Shown here: piece after piece, positions 32,428 through 37,233 of the stretch | Numbering within the stretch: the first letter of the stretch is position 1 | Layout: each line of letters opens with the position of its first letter | IMG/VR virus record: IMGVR_UViG_3300025000_000253 | Coordinates: 1 to 37,233 of that record | Origin: a virus | DNA length: 37,233 nucleotides | Direction: 5' to 3' (one strand) | Translations under genes and position numbers: made by a program | Notes under the pieces: model-generated | Told to the model about the DNA's origin: nothing | Seen by the model: the letters and a program-made list of their open reading frames with translations, nothing else | The model's database searches: none

Positions 32428-33353
32428 TCACATTGACAGAAGCTTTGGACAAGACAGGCATGACCCTGCAAGCGGCAGGAGCCCTTGTCGGACTGGGGAA
32501 GTCCGCGGTATCGCGGATCAAGAGCCACGATTACCCGAACTGGACGAACTATGAGATCAGCATCATCCGCAAGATGGTCGACGGAGGGATGCTGGACAAG
32601 GAACACCTTGGAGCCGAGGGGGATATCGAACCGGGCAACCTGAAGCTCGATCCGACAACCTTTATCCCTACCATAAACGTCGTGGAGACCAATAATCTGG
32701 CCAACGGATTGCTCGATCCTACGACGACATTGAACAGCAGCATCGGTATGATCGTCGGCTCGGCTGGATACGGCAAGACGACAGCGATCAAGCACTTCGC
32801 TTCCGAAAGTCCGCAGGCAGCATACATCTTATATATGGAAGGCTACACGCTGACCATGCTGCTCAAGACGATTTCCATCGAATTAACAGGCACATGCCAG
32901 CGGTATTTTGACCAGAACCTGGCATTGATCAAGGAAGCCACCAGCACCTACCGCAAACTGGTCATCATCGATGAGGCCGACCGCATGCCGATCAGGCTGC
33001 TTGAGGCGCTACGCAACATCAATGAATTCTGTGGCGCCCCTTTGCTCCTGGTGGGGGAAAAAGCCCTCCAGGCTAAGTTGGAGGCCGTGCCAAGGCTCAA
33101 GAGTCGCATCCGTAAGCCGGAGATCGCCTTTGTGCCCATCAACGTCACCGATGTCGCCACCTTCTACCAGATGGCCGTCGGTATCGATATCAGCGAACAG
33201 AAGGAAGTCTGCAGACAGCTGTTGAGGTGGGCCGGAAACGACTTCCGCAACCTGGTGAACGATGCCCAGCACATCGTCTCGTCCATGAACACATCCGGTG
33301 TGTACATCCTTTCGGAGGAAGTGCTGAATGCCTACAAACCACTCAGATCGTAA
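32424..33353 (+). CDS. B: Transposition ATPase (MuB-like)
   Basis: 309 residues. N-terminal HTH (LDKTGMTLQAAGALVGLGKS, about 9-28). AAA+ domain with Walker A GSAGYGKTT at about 112-120 and Walker B LVIIDEADRM at about 179-188, then a sensor-1-like LLLVGEKAL stretch. This is the target-selecting ATPase that activates the transposase and marks DNA for insertion. The N-terminal HTH and gene order match MuB and its Mu-like relatives. Confidence 0.93.
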   Translation: MITLTEALDKTGMTLQAAGALVGLGKSAVSRIKSHDYPNWTNYEISIIRKMVDGGMLDKEHLGAEGDIEPGNLKLDPTTFIPTINVVETNNLANGLLDPTTTLNSSIGMIVGSAGYGKTTAIKHFASESPQAAYILYMEGYTLTMLLKTISIELTGTCQRYFDQNLALIKEATSTYRKLVIIDEADRMPIRLLEALRNINEFCGAPLLLVGEKALQAKLEAVPRLKSRIRKPEIAFVPINVTDVATFYQMAVGIDISEQKEVCRQLLRWAGNDFRNLVNDAQHIVSSMNTSGVYILSEEVLNAYKPLRS

Positions 33354-33825
33354 ACCCTTGTCGTCCCGCGAGCGCGCGATCCTGTTCAAGACACGTATCG
33401 TGGCCGTTCAGTTGCAGCGCTATATCGAGGCAAAGGGAAGGGTCACACTCAAGCAGCTTTCTGCGACCTTTCCTGATATCGGAGGGAGATCGATGTACGA
33501 CCGGGTAAAGAATCTGCAGGACCGAGGCATTGTATATCGGGATGGCGATGAGTTTTTGCCGACATTCGCCGTGGATCCTTGTGGTAGTAAAGCGGATGCC
33601 GCATGGAGGGCTGCCCGGCTATTGGCCGCCTCCTCCTTCACCCCGGACCAATTGGCCGCCCTGGCATCGATAGAGCGGGAGCACGCTGCCACCCTCTGCC
33701 GCAATTGGTGCAACCATGGGTTGCTGGTGAAGATTGGACAGATGAACAGGAGGGTTCCCCTCTACAAGATGATCAGCAAGGACGTTGTCCGGCCGATCAT
33801 CAAGCAGGAGCGTAAACATGGATAG
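33328..33825 (+). CDS. Early winged-helix-like protein, unrecognised
   Basis: 165 residues, overlapping the ATPase 3' end by 26 bases, with GGAGGAAG before the ATG. The middle VTLKQLSATFPDIGGRSMYDRVKNLQDRGIVYRDGDEF (in two parts: VTLKQLSATFPDIGG and SMYDRVKNLQDRGIVYR) is a winged helix. A second similar unit may follow (SIEREHAATLCRNWCNHGLL). Such proteins are common after MuB but have no settled role. Confidence 0.72.
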   Translation: MPTNHSDRKPLSSRERAILFKTRIVAVQLQRYIEAKGRVTLKQLSATFPDIGGRSMYDRVKNLQDRGIVYRDGDEFLPTFAVDPCGSKADAAWRAARLLAASSFTPDQLAALASIEREHAATLCRNWCNHGLLVKIGQMNRRVPLYKMISKDVVRPIIKQERKHG

Positions 33826-34303
33826 GCAATCGTTGATAGCGAAGATCCATATGGCAAAGGCGAAAGTAAAGAATTGCTCCAGGTGTGGTCGCTGGTTCTA
33901 CGAGGGCAACTGCCCGGACCATCCCGATATTGCAGGGGTTGCAATGCCGGAGATCGCTTACAGGGAGACTTTGAAGGCGATCGGAGGAACCGACAGCTGC
34001 GCCATGATGGACGTCGATGGGTTGGCCAAGGTTGCCGACCTCTTCGAACGAGCCGGGTACAGCAAAGCCTACCCCTACGTCTCGGTCAAGAGCGAGGCCC
34101 GTAGGCAGCGAAAATCTGTGATCGCCCAGATATACGCCAGGGCACCGATCGTGCTGGGTGAAAATTGGGAGATGCGGCTACAGGGTTTTGTCAAGACGAA
34201 GATCGGCAAGTCCCAACTTAACTGGTGCGATGCCGGTGACCTGAGACGTGTCATCGGATGGATAAATAGGACCGACAAATACAACAGGCAAAGGAGTTTT
34301 TAA
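33818..34303 (+). CDS. Mu gp16-like (DUF1018) early protein with Zn-knuckle insert
   Basis: 161 residues from ATG 33818, eight bases inside the preceding gene, after AGGAG. The start SLIAKIHMAKAKVK is typical of the DUF1018 (Mu gp16) family, and YRETLKAIGGTDSCAMMDVD is the family's second element. Between them is an insert with CSRCGRWFYEGNCPDHPD, where CxxC, C and H could bind zinc; ordinary members run straight from one to the other. The C-terminal helices are NWEMRLQGFVKTKIGKSQLN and a final helix. Role in Mu unknown. Confidence 0.78.
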   Translation: MDRQSLIAKIHMAKAKVKNCSRCGRWFYEGNCPDHPDIAGVAMPEIAYRETLKAIGGTDSCAMMDVDGLAKVADLFERAGYSKAYPYVSVKSEARRQRKSVIAQIYARAPIVLGENWEMRLQGFVKTKIGKSQLNWCDAGDLRRVIGWINRTDKYNRQRSF

Positions 34304-34923
34304 TGAAAGAACAGATGGTTAACGGAAAGCAGTATGTGGTGAACAGCAAGGGCGAATTGATTCCTGCAGAAGGTGTCAAACCTATCGATGCCCTTCGGGA
34401 TCAGACGGTCGAGAAGATATTCGACCGGTTGCAGGATCTTAGGAGAAGGATGGAGGACGCGAAATTCGAGGCGATGGCCGATATCAACGAATTCGTGGCG
34501 ATCGCCGGGAACGAATATGGCATCAAGGTAGGCAGCATCAAGGGAAACCTGACGCTGACCAGCTTCGATGGGAACAAGAGGATCATGCTGGCAGTCGGTG
34601 ATTCCATCGACTTCACCGAAGGAATCCATCTGGCCAAGCAATTGATCGACGAATATCTGACCGACATCACCAAGGATTCTGGAGCGGATCTGCGAGTCCT
34701 GGTCGGCAGGGCCTTCAGGGTCAAGCAGGGCAAGCTCGATGTCAAGCGGATCCTCGAACTTCGAAACTACGAGATCTCTGATCCGCGATGGAAGAAGGCC
34801 ATGGATGTGATCGGTGACTCGATCAAGATATCGAGTTCCAAACAGTACTTCAGGCTCCATACAAGGAGCTCGGCAGACAAGCCATTTTCCATGTTCGATC
34901 TCGATTTCTCCACCATCAACTAA
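34303..34923 (+). CDS. DUF3164 early protein
   Basis: 206 residues. The start ATG overlaps the preceding stop (TAATG). Features of DUF3164: VNSKGELIPAEGVKPID near the start, a helical region with DINEFVAIAGNEYG, the strand GSIKGNLTLTSFDGNKRIML, and KQGKLDVKRILELRNYEI then a C-terminal SSKQYFRLHTRS strand. The family is conserved in Mu-like early operons and sits near gp16. Its biochemical role is not known. Confidence 0.85.
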   Translation: MKEQMVNGKQYVVNSKGELIPAEGVKPIDALRDQTVEKIFDRLQDLRRRMEDAKFEAMADINEFVAIAGNEYGIKVGSIKGNLTLTSFDGNKRIMLAVGDSIDFTEGIHLAKQLIDEYLTDITKDSGADLRVLVGRAFRVKQGKLDVKRILELRNYEISDPRWKKAMDVIGDSIKISSSKQYFRLHTRSSADKPFSMFDLDFSTIN

Positions 34924-34935
34924 TAGGAGGTATTC

Positions 34936-35526
34936 ATGCAGCAGGAGATCTTCCCGAACTTCACATCAGTCAGCATCTGCCTGGAAGACCTCCTGCATCG
35001 TCGTGCTTCAGACGGGAAGCTATTCTATAAGACAAGGGAGGTGGCGCAGCTGCTGCACCTGTCCGGATACCAGATTTACTATGCCATTGTCCGCTATCGC
35101 CTGGACGCGCTGCAGGTCTGCGGTGTCTACCGAATCCCCTGGTTCTCCATCATCGATTGGATCCGGGATCACAAGAAGATCGAGCGCCAGTTCTGGGCAT
35201 TCCAAGCATATGTCGAGCAACCGGCAAAGAACATCCTGGTTACTACCGAACTCTCTGAACTTGAAGCGGATCCCCAGGACTTTTACCACCTGCAGGATTT
35301 GGATATTCCGGATCCGGTAAATGCCCTGGATCTCTCTCGCATATTGAGGGTTCCCTTTGAGAGCTTCTCGGCCCAGTACGGAGTGGAGATGTCCAGCGCC
35401 TTGTCCTGGCCGGATTGCTACGACTTGTTGATCGAATGTGAGGTTGTCAATCTTCCGATCTTCGCCGATCGAAAGCCGATACCAATCAAAGAGAGGTTGG
35501 AAGACCTCCAGCTGAGTCTTTTCTAG
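34936..35526 (+). CDS. Early protein with excisionase-like HTH
   Basis: 196 residues after a perfect AGGAGG. The part FYKTREVAQLLHLSGYQIYY (about 30-49) and YRIPWFSIIDWI (about 67-78) has the MerR/excisionase winged-helix pattern. The rest is acidic and unlike anything I recognise. Probably binds DNA; the target is unknown. Confidence 0.7.
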   Translation: MQQEIFPNFTSVSICLEDLLHRRASDGKLFYKTREVAQLLHLSGYQIYYAIVRYRLDALQVCGVYRIPWFSIIDWIRDHKKIERQFWAFQAYVEQPAKNILVTTELSELEADPQDFYHLQDLDIPDPVNALDLSRILRVPFESFSAQYGVEMSSALSWPDCYDLLIECEVVNLPIFADRKPIPIKERLEDLQLSLF

Positions 35527-35537
35527 GAGTGTGCCAA

Positions 35538-36272
35538 GTGTCGAAAAAGAAATCTGAAATGCGCTTGAAGGCAGATGCCGCAGGGTTAAACTACAATACC
35601 GTATACATGCGTGTTCGTGGTGGCATGTCGCTCGAAGAAGCCGTCTCCAAACCTGTGGTGAAATCCATATTGAACGAAGAAATCAGGAAATTCATCTATG
35701 GCCACTACAAAGGTGTAAGCACGGAAAAGCTTGTTAATCTCGTAAACTCGAAGTTTGGCACATCATATAGCTTTCAACAGATGCTCGCATACAAAAAGAA
35801 TCACAAACTAAACAGTGGCCTTACGGGCCGTTTTCTCAAAGGGCATGACTCACCAAATAAGGGTAAGAAAATGGAAGAGTTTTTATCTCCGGAAACGATC
35901 AAAGCTTTCAAGAAAAACTACTTCCCTAAAGGTAATATTCCTCACAACCACCTCCAGGTTGGTACCGAGATTACGCGCCCCGATGGCTATGTGTGGCGTA
36001 AGATCGGTGAACCAAACAGGTGGCTGCAAAAGCACCATATCCTGTACAAGCAATATCACGGGACAGAGATTCCAGAAGGCCAATGTGTCACATTCCTAGA
36101 TGGTGATCGGCAGAATTTTGAAAAGGATAATCTGGTCTTGATCTCGCTACAGGAAAACCAATATCTCAATAAAATGGGCCTTCGGTTCGAAGACCAGGAT
36201 TTGACTCAGTCTGGAATAGCAATCGCAAAACTCCAGATAACCATAATCAACAAAAACCGCAAGGAGGACTGA
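35538..36272 (+). CDS. HNH endonuclease
   Basis: 244 residues from GTG 35538, eight bases after AGGAG; a GTG three codons upstream is too close to that site. The N-terminal half holds an HTH-like region typical of homing-type phage HNH proteins (DAAGLNYNTVYMRVRGGMSL). The HNH core is clear: WLQKHHILYKQYHG, then VTFLDGDRQNFEKDNLVLIS. It looks clearly poorer in G+C than the flanking early genes by eye, a sign of recent arrival. It may cut competing phage DNA or act as a free-standing homing nuclease. Confidence 0.85.
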   Translation: MSKKKSEMRLKADAAGLNYNTVYMRVRGGMSLEEAVSKPVVKSILNEEIRKFIYGHYKGVSTEKLVNLVNSKFGTSYSFQQMLAYKKNHKLNSGLTGRFLKGHDSPNKGKKMEEFLSPETIKAFKKNYFPKGNIPHNHLQVGTEITRPDGYVWRKIGEPNRWLQKHHILYKQYHGTEIPEGQCVTFLDGDRQNFEKDNLVLISLQENQYLNKMGLRFEDQDLTQSGIAIAKLQITIINKNRKED

Positions 36273-36273
36273 T

Positions 36274-36552
36274 ATGGGTACGAAAAACACGCTTATGGAT
36301 TTAAACAACCATCTATTCGAGCAGATGGAGAGATTGAATGACGACGACCTTTCTCCGGAAGAGCTGCAGAAGGAAGTCAACAGGGCAAAGGCCATGACAG
36401 GGATCGCCAGTCAGATTATCGGATCTGCCGGGCTTGTTCTCAAGGCCGTGAAGGTCAATGCAGAGGTCGAGACAGAGGACAGGGTGCCACGACTACTTGT
36501 TGGAGACAAAAGGGAAGATGTCGTCTCGATAAAAGAAAGGAGCCTGGCATGA
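36274..36552 (+). CDS. Small helical early protein, phage family
   Basis: 92 residues after AGGAGG. The start KNTLMDLNNHLFEQMERLND and EVNRAKAMTGIASQIIGSAG match a small helical protein I have seen often in Mu-like and other phages (a DLN-HLF-RL pattern, then INRAKAI). It has no assigned function. Overlaps the next gene's start (ATGA). Confidence 0.75.
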   Translation: MGTKNTLMDLNNHLFEQMERLNDDDLSPEELQKEVNRAKAMTGIASQIIGSAGLVLKAVKVNAEVETEDRVPRLLVGDKREDVVSIKERSLA

Positions 36553-36623
36553 TCGTAGTCATTATCACCTGGATAATCTTTATCATCCTGGTGATCGCAT
36601 TCAATCGAGGAGGGAAAAGGTGA
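36549..36623 (+). CDS. Tiny membrane protein (24 residues)
   Basis: The ATG at 36549 overlaps the preceding stop. The product is one hydrophobic segment (MIVVIITWIIFIILVIAF) and a basic end (NRGGKR). Its stop overlaps the next gene's GTG start, and its last codons form that gene's ribosome site (GAGGAGG). The tight packing between two genes argues that it is made. Possible small membrane modulator. Confidence 0.55.
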   Translation: MIVVIITWIIFIILVIAFNRGGKR

Positions 36624-36904
36624 GCCATTTATACAAATGCCGTGATTGCGAGCGCTTTGATGAAATACACCGGGTATGTATTGAGACCGGGGAGCTGACC
36701 ATAGCTGTCGCACAAGCTTGTGAGCACTTCGAAGGTGGCTTCAAGACCTGCGGTTTCTGCCACCATTGGAACGACTACCACCGCACATGCACGATCACCT
36801 CCGATCGAAAGGAGCATGGAGCCGAGGCGTGCGACATGTACGACCTCGACACGGTGACAAAGGCTGAATATGAGAGGTTCCTTGATAAAAGGGAGGTTGA
36901 ATAG
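36620..36904 (+). CDS. Double Zn-ribbon-like small protein
   Basis: 94 residues from GTG 36620, after GAGGAGGG. Two similar units: CRDCERFDEIHRVC and CGFCHHWNDYHRTC, each CxxC plus a later Cys, followed by ACEHFEGG and ACDMYDLD. This points to a duplicated metal-binding knuckle. It may bind DNA, RNA or protein in the early phase. The tandem repeat is plain in the sequence; family name unknown. Confidence 0.72.
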   Translation: MSHLYKCRDCERFDEIHRVCIETGELTIAVAQACEHFEGGFKTCGFCHHWNDYHRTCTITSDRKEHGAEACDMYDLDTVTKAEYERFLDKREVE

Positions 36905-37033
36905 ATGAGGCGATTTATGATGAGTCTATTTTGGGTAATCGGAGTTATAGCGTGCCTGTCGATCGGGACATGGCTCATGGTTGTTTACTTCGTACTGACG
37001 GCCTGTCTGACACTCTATCCAGCACAAAGGTAG
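36905..37033 (+). CDS. Small membrane protein at the end of the early operon
   Basis: 42 residues; the ATG directly follows the previous stop and has AAAAGGGAGG about ten bases upstream. Two joined hydrophobic stretches (MMSLFWVIGVIACLSIGTWL, then MVVYFVLTACLTLY). It is the last gene before the early terminator. Function unknown. Confidence 0.55.
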   Translation: MRRFMMSLFWVIGVIACLSIGTWLMVVYFVLTACLTLYPAQR

Positions 37034-37036
37034 TCT

Positions 37037-37052
37037 GTTTACAAACTGTTTA
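37037..37052 (+). repeat. Tandem GTTTA box pair, 11-bp spacing (end of early operon)
   Basis: GTTTA at 37037-37041 and 37048-37052, exactly 11 bp apart, in CTGTTTACAAACTGTTTAAT, directly before the early terminator stem. Confidence 0.5.
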
Positions 37053-37080
37053 ATGGTCGCTTGTAGGAGCGGCCATTTTT
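37053..37080 (+). terminator. Rho-independent terminator of the early operon
   Basis: ATGGTCGCT (37053-37061) pairs with AGCGGCCAT (37068-37076) with one G-T pair and a six-base loop, followed by a run of T's to 37080. It ends plus-strand early transcription before the right phage end. Confidence 0.8.
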
Positions 37081-37118
37081 AATGCCCTACTGTGTTTTGC
37101 CCCTAAAAAGTGACACGA

Positions 37119-37134
37119 TAAACCACGGTTAAAC
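37119..37134 (-). repeat. Tandem GTTTA box pair, 11-bp spacing (right end)
   Basis: TAAAC at 37119-37123 and 37130-37134, exactly 11 bp apart. Next to it ACACGG/CCACGG occurs three times about 10 bp apart (37123-37148). Confidence 0.5.
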
Positions 37135-37166
37135 ACGGTAAGACACGGGAAAATTCTCATTTAGAG

Positions 37167-37224
37167 TTGGATTTTACTGTCAAAACGTTGGATTTTCTTG
37201 CAAAATTTTTTGGATTGTACACCA
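37167..37224. repeat. Right phage end with three transposase-site-like repeats
   Basis: TTGGATTTT at 37167-37175, TTGGATTTT at 37188-37196 and TTGGATTGT at 37210-37218 are direct repeats 21 and 22 bp apart, about the size of MuA sites. The outer one read inward gives TGGTGTACAATCCA, matching the left end. ACTGTCA at 37176-37182 pairs with the left-end TGACAG copies. The likely last phage base is 37224 (CA end). The bases after it (37225-37233) should be host DNA. Confidence 0.65.
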
Positions 37225-37233
37225 ATTCGGCTT

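Noticed and set aside
75-37221. Phage ends at 75 and 37221 (TGTTAAATCCA / TGTACAATCCA)
   Set aside because: Also TG/CA ends, but the match extends three bases further out to another TG/CA pair (72 and 37224), and these ends give no target duplication either.
1-37233. CRISPR array, tRNA or rRNA genes
   Set aside because: No regular repeat-spacer run and no cloverleaf or rRNA-like stretch was seen; the only short regular repeats are the end motifs and GTTTA boxes.

Overview
The window holds an essentially complete transposable (Mu-like) temperate phage genome of about 37.15 kb, running from roughly position 72 to 37224. A short stretch of probable host DNA (about 1-71) lies on the left and a few bases lie on the right. 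The phage assignment rests on a DDE transposase with a partner AAA+ ATPase (MuA/MuB pair), Mu-family early genes (gp16/DUF1018 type and DUF3164), the Mu-type packaging order (DUF2730, small wHTH protein, DUF3486, large terminase, portal, F-like minor head), and repeated transposase-site-like motifs at both ends that begin TG and end CA. The tail genes are of the long, flexible siphovirus kind (tape measure, NlpC/P60 peptidase, gpJ-like tip protein), so this is a mosaic resembling the B3/D3112 style of transposable siphophage. The host is probably a Gram-negative-type (diderm) bacterium, because there is a nested inner/outer spanin pair and a signal-peptide beta-barrel-like protein. A spirochaete is plausible from the look of the latter protein, but this is weak inference.

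Layout. Position 1-285: host scrap, left phage end, repeats. 286-4878, minus strand: a diversity-generating retroelement (DGR) with two small downstream genes, the reverse transcriptase, the template repeat RNA, the variable receptor-binding protein and one unrecognised tail-fibre-region gene. 4875-16954, minus: tail and head-completion genes. 17031-24218, minus: capsid, scaffold, minor head, portal, terminase and Mu-type packaging genes. 24246-25094, minus: lysis genes (spanins, holin-like). 25284-27170, minus: two cargo genes between the late operon and the repressor. 27205-27909, minus: CI/LexA-like repressor. 27910-28024: divergent operator/promoter region. 28025-37033, plus: early genes (small regulators, transposase, ATPase, accessory proteins, an HNH nuclease gene and small membrane or Zn-ribbon proteins). 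One gene at 28999-29451 is read against this early operon. 37034-37233: terminator and right end.

How it works together. In the lysogen the repressor probably binds the palindromes at 27947-27981 and shuts off the plus-strand early promoter; the secreted cargo gene immediately behind it can be co-expressed. On induction the transposase and ATPase replicate the phage by transposition, and the minus-strand late genes build and release siphovirus particles. The DGR copies a template (2175-2283) with errors confined to its adenines into the 3' end of the tail protein gene (2409-2517), diversifying the presumed receptor-binding face. The two repeats differ at 15 of 109 positions, and every difference is at a template adenine.

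The strongest unexplained signals are: (1) an 11-bp perfect inverted repeat that encloses the DGR template and abuts a GAAA-loop hairpin, predicting a closed RNA fold; (2) tandem GTTTA boxes spaced exactly 11 bp, recurring in nearly every real intergenic gap of the phage; (3) a near-perfect 26-bp palindrome between the two cargo genes; (4) a 25-bp perfect palindrome inside the first early gene; and (5) the antisense gene in the early operon.
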